Shown piece after piece: positions 1 to 8,343 of a stretch of DNA of 64,000 nt (within the stretch, counting starts at the first letter, position 1; each line of letters starts with the position of its first letter). The translations under genes were made by a program, and so were the position numbers. The stretch spans positions 1 through 64,000 of the forward strand of contig NZ_PNRF01000041.1 in the NCBI RefSeq assembly GCF_002879615.1, in the 5' to 3' direction. A model generated the notes under the pieces. That model saw only the letters and a program-made list of their open reading frames with translations. It ran no database searches and was not told the DNA's origin. The DNA is from Billgrantia endophytica (lineage in GTDB: Bacteria > Pseudomonadota > Gammaproteobacteria > Pseudomonadales > Halomonadaceae).

Positions 1-1313
1 GAGCCTTCATCATCCGTAGGTACTGGTGGCGACAATGGCATTGCCAGGCGCGGTACTGATGCCGTCGTCGCCAGTTCGACCAGAGCAGCATGTGTGATAA
101 AGTCTGGTTTCCCCGCATGAACCAGCGATTCATCAATCGCCGGAGTTCAGGTAAGGTCCAGGCGATACGCGTCACGGTGTTTTTTTTCCTGCGGAATGGC
201 CTGCCGCATGGCGACCAGCAAAGCGTGCGCCAGAAGCGCCAGGGTGATATGGCGATGCCAACTGCCCCAACGCCGAACTTCATAGTCATCCAGCCCACAT
301 TCCCCCTTGGCTATCTGGAAGCCTTGCTCGATTTTCCAACGCTGACCGGCAACCCGCACCAAGGTATGAATCGATGCCTGCTCTCGCGGGGCAAAGACCA
401 CATAGTAGGCCCGCTCGTCCGGCTATGAGCGGCTGCGTCGGATCAGCAGATAATGCCCCCAACGACGATCCTCCTCGTTGAGTTGGAGGCGCATCAACGG
501 TGTCAACGCCCACTCGTACCATCGTTCTCCCTTGCTGCCAGCGCCGGCAGACAAGGTCTGCCACGCATCATCAGGCAGGGCCGCCATGCTCTCATCAGCC
601 CGGGTGTACTGGAAGCTCTTCCACCACAAGGGTTCATTGCAAGCCACTTCCAGAACAAAGGGTTGCGATCGCTGCTCGAGCCAGAAGCGCAGGCGGCGAT
701 TGCCTCCGTAGATGCTGTCTCCTGTTACCCAGGAGGCCGGCGTGCCGTGATCCAGGGCACGCTCCAGCATGCGACGAGCAAGCTCCGGTTTGCTGGCAAA
801 TTCGACGTCATCGGGAATCCCGGCACGCCGGCAACGATGGCGATCCTCGGTCCAGGACTTGGGCACGTACAGGGCGCGATCCAGGAACGCATGCCCAGCA
901 GGACTGGCGTAGAGAAGAAAGACCCCAATTTGGCTGTTTTCGACACGCCCGGCCGTGCCACTGTACTGGCGCTGTACGCCGACGGAGTGCTGGCCTTTCT
1001 TGATGAAGCCGGTCTCGTCCAGCACCAGCACACTCTCAGGATCGCCCAGCAACTCGATGACCCATTGGCGAAGCCTATCCCGCGCGTCATCCGCATCCCA
1101 GCGCGCCCGATCCAGCAGGTATTGGACGCCATCAGGAGACACATCGCCCAACCATTCGGCGAGTTGCCAGCCATTCTTGCGCTCACATCGGCTGAGCAAT
1201 CCTTTGATATATCCCATGGCCCGCTCGCGGGTTTCCGAGCGAGGAAAGAGCGGTCCAAGTCGTTGGGCCAGGTCATCGAAGCGGTCGACAATGGCGGTTT
1301 CTAGTGACGGCAT
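1..1313 (-). pseudogene. IS701-family DDE transposase, inactivated
   Basis: This is an insertion-sequence transposase reading right to left, starting at 1313 and running off the left edge. DDE-type landmarks are visible: VLDETGF (first Asp), VTGDSIYGG (second Asp) and QRWKIEQGF (Glu), followed by a WRRRHQ-type tail. The frame is interrupted by an in-frame TAG at 423-425, probably a CAG to TAG change because the protein continues in the same frame with PDERAYYVVFAP. A frameshift near 147-150 then moves the conserved tail (PELRRLM...LLWSNWRRRHQ) into another frame. Two independent lesions make it non-functional. Family assignment rests on the overall look of the protein and the Asp/Asp/Glu spacing. 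Confidence 0.85.
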
Positions 1314-1878
1314 ATCTCATCCACGAAAACGTTAGGATTCAATATCATGCAGTGTAGTCAAATTTAGCTACGGCTGTAGTACTAGTACATAACATCGAGA
1401 AGTTGGCGAACGATGGACAGTTGCCCGCCTGATGCCAGGGGCAAAAGGGCCAATAGAGGGGCTTCGGGAAGCCCATGGAGCCGGCCTTTGGCAGCTTGTT
1501 GATGCCAAAACGGCTGACCATGCACAGGAACTCAGGTAACGGATTCTTTGGCGATCGTGACAAAAAATCAAGAACCAGGCGGTGGGATCGACCCGGGTTT
1601 GGGTTTTTCTACAGCCTCGTTATATCAGGTCTCACTGAACGTGGTGGTGAAACTTTGGCGTCGCCGTAGTTGCTCGAGGCACACCGGCTTGTCGGTTGCT
1701 CGATGAACGATGCGTAAACATCCTGAGAGGCAACAAGCCTTGCCTTCTTTTTTCCATAGAGATTTTACAAGCAGCTAGCGCTCCGGATTCTTTAAATAAA
1801 AATTCATAAAAGTGAAATAAAAGCATCAAGCTTAGATATTAGCATAAACCATCGAAGTGTCCATAGGAGGAGAAGGGT
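1314..1878. other. Intergenic stretch, probable IS edge and no clear gene
   Basis: No convincing gene is seen. The right edge of the IS701-type element probably lies near 1381, where a CTAG tetranucleotide (1382-1385) fits the 4-bp YTAR target preference of that family; this is inference, since the left end is outside the window. Positions 1400-1660 look like decayed coding sequence on either strand, but I could not assign a family. From about 1740 the sequence becomes AT-rich and leads into the LysE-type gene. Confidence 0.35.
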
Positions 1879-2502
1879 GTGAGTATAAGCATGTGGCTTG
1901 CTTTTCTAACAGCTTCAGTGGTAGTGAGTTTATCTCCTGGAGCAGGGGCTGTAAACACTATGAATAGCGGCATAAATTATGGATTACGCTATTCAGTATC
2001 CACAGTGTTAGGATTGCAGCTTGGATATGCAGCCCAAATATTAGTTGTCGCTGTTGGTCTAGGCGCATTGCTCGCATCATCCACGGTGGCATTTTCATTT
2101 ATAAAATGGGCGGGAGTTGCGTACCTAATGTGGCTGGGAGTTCAAAAATGGAATACAAGAACCTCATGGGACGTAATTGAGTGCAGGAAAGAAAGTAGCA
2201 AAAAGCTATTCTGGAAATCAACTCTGATTAACTTAACTAATCCCAAAGCCACTGTTTTCCTTGTTGCTCTACTGCCGCAGTTTTTATCTAACTCGTCCTA
2301 TTCATATCTTCTCCAACTATTAGTGTTAGGAACAACTCTTCTTGTGGTCGATCTTATCGTGATGTTTTGCTACGCAGCGCTGGCGAGCCAGTTTAAGGTT
2401 TTTATAACCTCAGGAGCTAGGATGAAAGTCATGAATAGAATTTTTGGCGCTTCCTTTATACTGGCGGCAATTGCCCTTTCAAGCTATAATAAAAACAGCT
2501 GA
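1879..2502 (+). CDS. LysE/RhtB family amino-acid exporter
   Basis: This is a 207-residue inner-membrane protein of the LysE/RhtB superfamily, which exports amino acids or related metabolites. The N-terminal segment with LSPGAGAVNTMNSG matches the family's SPGP-type motif. About six hydrophobic segments follow, with a conserved NPKATVF around residue 120. The start is GTG at 1879 because a strong AGGAGG (1865-1870) sits 8 bases upstream. The gene is clearly more AT-rich than the chromosome further right, suggesting recent acquisition. Substrate cannot be told from sequence. It could serve the aldolase/aminotransferase cassette 4 kb downstream, but other genes lie between. Confidence 0.9.
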   Translation: MSISMWLAFLTASVVVSLSPGAGAVNTMNSGINYGLRYSVSTVLGLQLGYAAQILVVAVGLGALLASSTVAFSFIKWAGVAYLMWLGVQKWNTRTSWDVIECRKESSKKLFWKSTLINLTNPKATVFLVALLPQFLSNSSYSYLLQLLVLGTTLLVVDLIVMFCYAALASQFKVFITSGARMKVMNRIFGASFILAAIALSSYNKNS

Positions 2503-2639
2503 CAAGAACAGTTATTTATATATTTGTTTTATATCTCCACTGTTCACTATGAATTGACCCCAGTAATTGTCGGTTGGTTTTGAGATGAATATCCCTATCT
2601 ACCACATGGATCATTCTAGATTTCATCTAGAAAACCCTG

Positions 2640-2672
2640 CTTCATCGTTTGTTCATCGCATCTTCATGTTAT
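2640..2672 (+). promoter_or_regulatory. Three 11-bp direct repeats resembling a Pho box
   Basis: CTTCATCGTTT, GTTCATCGCAT and CTTCATGTTAT follow each other with an exact 11-bp period, each a 7-mer with a TTCAT core plus a 4-base spacer. The PhoB box has the same architecture (CTGTCAT plus a 4-base AT-rich spacer, repeated). The repeats lie 77 bases before the PhnD-like start. The architecture is seen; PhoB binding is inferred. Confidence 0.45.
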
Positions 2673-2748
2673 TGACCTAGGGGTGTCATGCCACGGCGTC
2701 AGAGTAATTGCGTCTCAACGGCCTTTATTATCCCCAATGGAGATTGAA

Positions 2749-3705
2749 ATGATTACTATACCTCGCCAGCTGCTAGCAACTACCATCGTTGGACTACTAT
2801 CCACTGCTGCCCTTCAAGCCAGCGCTGATTTATCATCACGTTATTCTGATATAGATGGAGACATGATTGCCGATATTCCTACAGATGAAAACCAGTGGAC
2901 CGATCCTGATACCTTGGTATTCGCTTATACTCCTGTGGAAGATCCGGCCGTCTACGCTGAAGTTTGGTCAGATTTTCTCGACCACCTCGGTGAGGTGACG
3001 GGCAAAGAAGTGCAGTTCTTTCCAGTGCAGTCCAACGCTGCCCAGCAGGAGGCCCTACGTGCTGGGCGCGTACACGTTGCTGGATTCAATACGGGTGGCG
3101 TGCCGATGGCAGTGAATTGCGGTGGCTTTCGTCCATTTGCCATGATGGCAGGTGATGACGGTAGTTTTGGTTATGAAATGGAAGTTATTACGTATCCAGG
3201 CAGCGGTATCACAACCGTAGAAGACCTAGCAGGCAGGGAACTTGCCTTCACCTCACAGACTTCTAACTCGGGCTTTCGTGCCCCTTCTGCGATCATCAAG
3301 TCCGAGTTTGGAATGGAAGCTGGAGTCGATTTTGATACCCCATTCGCTGGCACTCATGAGAATTCAATCCTTGGCGTGATCCATAAGGACTATGAAGCAG
3401 CTGCCATTGCAAACTCAGTTATTACTCGAATGAAGGCGCGAGGTGTCATTAACGAGAATGACTATGAGGTAATATATACTTCCGCAACGTTCCCCACAAC
3501 TCCCTATGGCACCACTCATAACTTGCACCCAGAGCTTCAAGAAAAAGTCCAAGAGGCGTTCTTCAGTTACGATTGGGAAGGTTCCCCCCTACAAGCCGAA
3601 TTCTCTAACAATGGCGAAAGCCAGTTTATACCCATCAACTACGCAGAGCGCTGGGAAATTATTCGCACCATCGCCGAAGCGAATGGTGTAACCTACGACT
3701 GCTAA
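2749..3705 (+). CDS. PhnD-like phosphonate/phosphite/phosphate ABC transporter binding protein
   Basis: This is a periplasmic solute-binding protein of about 318 residues related to PhnD. A signal peptide (MITIPRQLLATTIVGLLSTAALQASA) is followed by family segments such as DTLVFAYTPVEDP, FFPVQSNAAQQEAL, VAGFNTGGVP, SGFRAPSAIIKS and a THENSILG loop. I chose ATG 2749 because a GGAG lies seven bases upstream and the signal peptide begins there; the frame is open from 2683. No intact permease follows, only a ruined ATPase gene, so the protein is probably an orphan or works with a transporter encoded elsewhere. The exact ligand is unknown. Confidence 0.85.
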   Translation: MITIPRQLLATTIVGLLSTAALQASADLSSRYSDIDGDMIADIPTDENQWTDPDTLVFAYTPVEDPAVYAEVWSDFLDHLGEVTGKEVQFFPVQSNAAQQEALRAGRVHVAGFNTGGVPMAVNCGGFRPFAMMAGDDGSFGYEMEVITYPGSGITTVEDLAGRELAFTSQTSNSGFRAPSAIIKSEFGMEAGVDFDTPFAGTHENSILGVIHKDYEAAAIANSVITRMKARGVINENDYEVIYTSATFPTTPYGTTHNLHPELQEKVQEAFFSYDWEGSPLQAEFSNNGESQFIPINYAERWEIIRTIAEANGVTYDC

Positions 3706-3783
3706 TGTCCGGCAATTCATCATGTAGCGGCTGGGAAGCCTAACTTCCTAGCCGCTTGCCGCTTTGTCCAGGGAGAAACCCCT

Positions 3784-4051
3784 ATGCTGAGTCTGTCTCA
3801 GGTCTGCCGCTACCCTATTGGGGACCATGCGTTCACCGATATGGACCTTACTCTGCCAGCCGGGCAGATGATGGCCCTAACCGGCCCCTCTGAGGGGTGG
3901 TATGAGCATCCTAATTCGCTGCGTAAACCGCTTGGCCGAGCCCACCTTGGGTAGCATACGCATGGGCGACACTGAGCTGACCCGCCTCTCCGGCCGTATC
4001 GTGCTCATCTCGGAATGGATCGCATCCCGGGTTCGCCATGCCATCATCTAA
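3784..4051 (+). pseudogene. phnC-type ABC ATPase remnant
   Basis: After a good ribosome site (AGGGAG at 3769-3774) ATG 3784 begins a PhnC-like start (MLSLSQVCRYPIGDHAF, then [17 protein letters not shown]). The Walker A loop is then lost: the expected GxGKST is replaced by an out-of-frame join. Another frame continues with [18 protein letters not shown] and [11 protein letters not shown], classic PhnC sequence, and ends at TAA 4049. This is a frameshifted, truncated remnant of the ATPase that should have followed the phnD-like gene. Confidence 0.75.
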
Positions 4052-4406
4052 GCGCTCATGAGTGAAAGACACACTGATCACAACATCATTATCCTGGACC
4101 TGATACGACATGGTGAGTCAGTGGGCGGGTGCTAACAGTGTGCCCTATCGACTACCCATTGGGAGAGCAAAAGAATGCGGCTCTCTGAGAAACTGACAGG
4201 ACATATCGTAACGCCATCGCTACCTTGCCAGTTGGGATTACATTGGCGAAACCAGCCTAGAGGAAGGGGACGGTCAGGGTAACACAAACCTGCGTCTCAG
4301 CTTTAGCGCCCAGTGATGAGGTAATTAAGTTATATTTAATATTTTCTGCCCTCTTAATACTCTAGATTGGCCTGACAATCAAACAGTAATACCATTAAGG
4401 AGAAGC
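4052..4406 (+). other. Decayed coding sequence, unassigned
   Basis: No intact gene is present. A short coding-like tail (YIGETSLEEGDGQGNTNLR... ending LRLSFSAQ, stop near 4315) can be read after an apparent frameshift near 4230, so this may be the end of another broken gene, possibly an outer-membrane protein. It cannot be a functional product. The last ~80 bases are AT-rich and probably hold the promoter of the next gene. Confidence 0.3.
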
Positions 4407-5213
4407 ATGATGCTCAAGAGAGAAAAAGCCTTGCTAGAAACTGCTAAGCTTGCAGCTTTCGAAGCTGGTGCCCTGTTGCGCGAGGGCTATCGGAAGGACG
4501 GTCGTGTCGCCTTTGAGCGCAAGGGGGCATCTGACTTCGTCACCCACTACGATAAGGCTGCCGAGAGCACTATCATCAAGCGTATTCACAGTACCTTTCC
4601 CAACATTGCCTTTCTCGGCGAGGAGACCGGTATTACGGCTGGCTCCGATAGTGACTACACCGTGGTCGTCGATCCCCTCGACGGCACCAATAACTTTCTA
4701 CACGGGGTTCCTCACTTTTCGGTTTCTATTGCCGTCACTAAAGGGGATGAGCTGCTGATCGGTATCGTCTATCATCCACTGCTGAACGAAATGCTCTGGG
4801 CAGGAGTCGGTACTGGCGCATTCCTCAATGACAAGCGGCTCGTGAGACCTATAGCCAGGCCACTTACCGAGATGCTGGTGAGTACCTGTCTGCCTTATAA
4901 CGATAAAGGCGACTGCGCGACCGCCCTAAAACAGCTCACTATTCTAATGCCGCAGGTTGCCGGCATCCGCAGCCCTGGTTCAGCAGCACTCGAGATCGCC
5001 TATACTGGCTTAGGGCGCTTTGATGCCTTTTGGTCCCAAGGCGCACGACTTGATTTCTGGGACGTTGCAGCTGGAATCGTCATAGCACGAGAAACAGGCT
5101 GCATGGTGACCGATCTCACCGGCAACCCCACCCCTGCCAAGTGGAACAGCTTGGTGGTAGCACATCCGCAGCGGCATAGAGCATTGCTGAATTGTCTGAA
5201 CGCTACAGGATAA
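4407..5213 (+). CDS. Inositol monophosphatase family phosphatase
   Basis: This 268-residue enzyme belongs to the Mg2+-dependent, Li+-sensitive phosphatase family (SuhB/CysQ/HisN type). Metal-site motifs are intact: LGEETG near residue 73, DPLDGTNNF at residues 89-97 and LDFWDVAAG with Asp219. AAGGAG sits just upstream of the ATG at 4407. The family removes phosphate from inositol phosphate, PAP, histidinol phosphate or other small phosphates; the substrate here cannot be decided. Its place behind a PhnD-like binding protein suggests a role in using organic phosphorus, which is inference. Confidence 0.88.
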   Translation: MMLKREKALLETAKLAAFEAGALLREGYRKDGRVAFERKGASDFVTHYDKAAESTIIKRIHSTFPNIAFLGEETGITAGSDSDYTVVVDPLDGTNNFLHGVPHFSVSIAVTKGDELLIGIVYHPLLNEMLWAGVGTGAFLNDKRLVRPIARPLTEMLVSTCLPYNDKGDCATALKQLTILMPQVAGIRSPGSAALEIAYTGLGRFDAFWSQGARLDFWDVAAGIVIARETGCMVTDLTGNPTPAKWNSLVVAHPQRHRALLNCLNATG

Positions 5214-5389
5214 AACGAGATCATGATACTATATTTTTCTCCCACAAATAATTGCTTCTTAGCGTCATATTAATTTACTCCGACCCCGGAGCATAAAAAG
5301 ACCGAAGCAGCTTCCTAAAACTAACCGTGCCTTTGTTAAGTTCTTGTTCTAAAGTTTTCGTGTAGTATCCATATAAGGATCTGACACGG

Positions 5390-6048
5390 ATGGAAACCAT
5401 GGCCGAGCGCATTGTTGCCCCTCTAACTGAACTTGAACAGCAGACGCTAAACTCGGCCTATCACTAAGGCGAGAAGCGTGCCCTACGTCGGCGTGCGCAC
5501 GCTATCACTGCTGAGTGACCAAGGCCATACTATCAACCAAATCAGTGAGATACTGCAGGTTCGCCGCGATGCTGTACACGATGGTTCAAACATAGTGGGA
5601 AGCGTCGGGCCTCGATGGGCTCAACGATAAGCCCTGCGAGGTGACCGCGTACTCACATAGCCGAGCCGGGGGCTCCCACACCACCACCGAACCGGAGACA
5701 ACCAAGACGGTCATCGAAGCGTTCGACCGGTTTGTGGTCCAGAAAGACCCGGATACCTTCGCTGTCGTGGCGCTCAAGAGTGCCAGCATGCATCGCTCCA
5801 TAACCTACAGAGGGAAGATTGTGGAGTGGATATCGCATCGTGTGCACTTGGTCTACCTATTGGCTTACTTGCCGGAGCTGAACCTGATTGAGATTCTGTG
5901 GCGGAAAATGAAGTATGCATGGCTGCCGCTGAGTGCGTACTTCTCGTTTGACCGCCTCTGTGATGAGGTACACCGCCTGCTCGGTGGCTACGGAACTGAT
6001 CGTGCGATTAATTTTGAAGAAGAACTTATAAAAATGATACTAGGATGA
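5390..6048 (+). pseudogene. IS630-family transposase, degenerate
   Basis: The N-terminus (METMAERIVAPLTELEQQTL) is cut by an in-frame TAA at 5465. The helix-turn-helix part (LLSDQGHTINQISEILQVRR, then WEASGLDGLNDKP) is spread over shifted frames. The middle of the gene is missing. The C-terminal part is open from 5641 to 6048 and contains VYLLAYLPELNLIEILWRKMKY, typical of IS630. The usual catalytic Asp motif (LDNAxxH) reads LKSASMH, so an active-site Asp is also lost. Confidence 0.85.
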
Positions 6049-6309
6049 TCGAGGTCGTTGCGATCCCGTCTCCAGAAAGCGTGACATTTTAAGTGCATTA
6101 ATATTTAAATAAAATTAAATTAATCATGCATCTTGGTGAATTTTAAATAGAGTTTGTGTTATTGTTTTCAACTTATTGATTTTTAATTGTTTTCTGTAAG
6201 ACGATAAATCAACGTTAATCGGTTAAACATTGAAAAACTCACACTATGTAACTACCTTGAACTTGCCTTAGGGGCATGAACCTTTTCTCAAGTAGAACAT
6301 GGAGTGACT

Positions 6310-7218
6310 ATGAAAAACTCAAATAGAGTGGCAATCATCGGGACAGGAAGCATTGGGATTGATTTGATGTATAAAGCACTCAGATCAAACAAACTAGATT
6401 TAAGATTTGTTGTGGGACGCCGAGACGATAGTCCGGGTATTCGCGAAGCATTAAAACAGGGAGTTGTAGTCTCAAGCAGAGGTGTTGAGTTCCTTGAAGA
6501 AAACTTCAATGACTTTGACATTGTTTTTGATGCAACTTCTGCCGAATCGCATTTAGAAAATGAAAAGATTTTCAAAAAGTACAATAAACTAGCAATAGAC
6601 CTCACCCCCGCTAAGATTGGAGATCTTTGTGTCCCAGTTATCAATTTGTCATCCTTGGAAAAAAGTAGAAATATAAACTTAATAACTTGTGGCGGGCAAG
6701 CAAGCCTACCACTTGTCCATGCTCTCAGAAAATCATGTAAGAAAGTCAATTATGTAGAAGTTATATCAAGCATATCCTCTGATAGTGCTGGCTTGGCAAC
6801 AAGAGAAAATCTCAATGAATATGTCACCACAACTGAGTTTGCACTTAGAAGGTTTAGCGGGTCGGATGTGTCTAAAGCGATATTAAATATAAATCCAGCC
6901 ATTCCTCAAGTATGCATGCAGACAACCTTGTATGCCAATTGCTCAAGATTAGATAAAGAAGCACTTGAAAGATATACAAAAAAAATCATCCAAAGTGTAA
7001 AGCAGTACGTACCAGGCTACAACTTAGTTCTTGAGCCGCTAGTTAAAGATGAAAGTGTGACAGTTGCTGTTCAAGTTCATGGAAGTGGTGATTATTTGCC
7101 TGGGCACGCAGGAAACCTTGACATTATTAACTCTGCAGCAATAGTCATTGCAGAGAGGCGCTATATTATAGATAAATCATCTTTCAGCTCTGAAACCCAC
7201 GAAGAGGAATACGCATGA
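6310..7218 (+). CDS. Acylating acetaldehyde dehydrogenase, DmpF/BphJ-like
   Basis: This 302-residue protein resembles acetaldehyde dehydrogenase (acylating), which interconverts acyl-CoA and aldehyde using NAD(P)H. The N-terminal Rossmann motif is IIGTGSIG and the catalytic cysteine lies in ITCGGQAS (Cys127 from this start). The DmpG-binding C-terminal half is present. At the end of beta-strand 2, where NAD-specific homologues carry an acidic residue, it has GRRDDS; the Arg pair hints at NADP preference. ATG 6310 has GGAG five bases upstream. The stop overlaps the aldolase start (ATGA), so the two are co-translated. The gene is strongly AT-rich. The usual meta-cleavage genes (hydratase, dioxygenase) are absent. 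Confidence 0.85.
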   Translation: MKNSNRVAIIGTGSIGIDLMYKALRSNKLDLRFVVGRRDDSPGIREALKQGVVVSSRGVEFLEENFNDFDIVFDATSAESHLENEKIFKKYNKLAIDLTPAKIGDLCVPVINLSSLEKSRNINLITCGGQASLPLVHALRKSCKKVNYVEVISSISSDSAGLATRENLNEYVTTTEFALRRFSGSDVSKAILNINPAIPQVCMQTTLYANCSRLDKEALERYTKKIIQSVKQYVPGYNLVLEPLVKDESVTVAVQVHGSGDYLPGHAGNLDIINSAAIVIAERRYIIDKSSFSSETHEEEYA

Positions 7219-8225
7219 AAAACAACAGTATATTAATTAGCGACTGCTCACTTAGAGACGGTAATCATGCCGTAAAGCATCAACTTAGTATCGATCAAAT
7301 CGCTGAGTATTGTGAAGGGGCTGATCGTGCTGGGTTAGATATTATAGAGGTTGGGCATGGATATGGGCTAGGGGCATCCTCTAGTGCATTTGGCATCTCA
7401 AAAGTTGGTGATGAGGCCATGCTGAAAGTCGCAAGAGAGAAATGCAAACAATCTATGCTTGGAATTCACTTTGTGCCGGGAGTTGGGAAGCACTCTGAAC
7501 TTGATATGGCAATTGATATAGGAGTTGATGTTTTTCGAGTCGCCAGCCACTGTACAGAGAGTAATATAACGTATAGATCCATTGGATATTTAAAAAGAAA
7601 AGAAAAAATAGTATTTGGTGTATTGATTATGTCTCATATGGCTGATGCTGATAGGCTTCTAAATGAAGCGCTAGGTATGCAATCAGCTGGAGCTGATGGA
7701 ATTATTCTTATGGACAGTGCTGGATATTCAACTCCCGATATTGTTGGTGAAAAGGTTTCAACTCTGAAAAACAACTTAAGTGTAAAAGTTGGCTATCATG
7801 CACATAATAATCTTGGTCTTGCTGTTGCAAATTCTGTTGTAGCAGCAGAATCAGGCGCATCAATTATTGATGCAACAATTAAAGGGTTCGGTGCAGGGGC
7901 CGGAAACGCACAACTTGAAGCCGTTGTGGCTGTGCTAGAGCGGTATGGTTACTCAATGAACTTAAAATTCCAAGACCTGATAGACTTATCCTCATACGCT
8001 GAGAGAAATATCATTGCTAGAATACCCGATATCAAAACAATTAACATAATGACCGGCATGTACGGCCTGTTTACAGGATATGGTCCTTATATACAGAAGA
8101 TATCTTCTGATTTTGGCGTGAATATATTTGAGCTTTGCGAGAGACTAGCCAAGAGAAGGCTAGTGGCCAGTCAAGAGGATATTATAATTGAAGAGGCAAG
8201 TAGGCTGGCGAAATCAACTGATTAA
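7215..8225 (+). CDS. 4-hydroxy-2-oxovalerate aldolase-like enzyme, DmpG type
   Basis: This 336-residue TIM-barrel enzyme of the HMGL-like/DmpG family cleaves or forms 4-hydroxy-2-oxoacids from pyruvate and an aldehyde. Active-site features are intact: LRDGNHA (Arg14, Asp15, His18) and the metal pair HAH (His195, His197) in GYHAHNNLG. The C-terminal helical region that docks the dehydrogenase is present (MTGMYGLFTGYGPYI). It overlaps the preceding dehydrogenase by four bases, as in catabolic operons where the two form a channelling complex. The next gene is an aminotransferase and no catabolic partner is present, so the likely direction is synthesis. That direction is inference. Confidence 0.88.
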   Translation: MKNNSILISDCSLRDGNHAVKHQLSIDQIAEYCEGADRAGLDIIEVGHGYGLGASSSAFGISKVGDEAMLKVAREKCKQSMLGIHFVPGVGKHSELDMAIDIGVDVFRVASHCTESNITYRSIGYLKRKEKIVFGVLIMSHMADADRLLNEALGMQSAGADGIILMDSAGYSTPDIVGEKVSTLKNNLSVKVGYHAHNNLGLAVANSVVAAESGASIIDATIKGFGAGAGNAQLEAVVAVLERYGYSMNLKFQDLIDLSSYAERNIIARIPDIKTINIMTGMYGLFTGYGPYIQKISSDFGVNIFELCERLAKRRLVASQEDIIIEEASRLAKSTD

Positions 8226-8343
8226 AGTAAATAATTTAATAGTAAATTCCTCCACTTGTCTCTCGGGAGATATAGCCTGATCGGCGAGTGGGGTGTTTAT
8301 TTAATTTCTCATATTAACCCTATCTAAAGCCGGGAAATAGAAC

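Noticed and set aside
1345-1571. Two overlapping minus-strand frames right of the IS701 element
   Set aside because: They begin inside the presumed IS end, lack ribosome sites, and neither resembles a known family well enough to call.
3911-4111. 66-codon minus-strand open frame
   Set aside because: It is antisense to the phnC remnant, whose own strand gives family-level matches.
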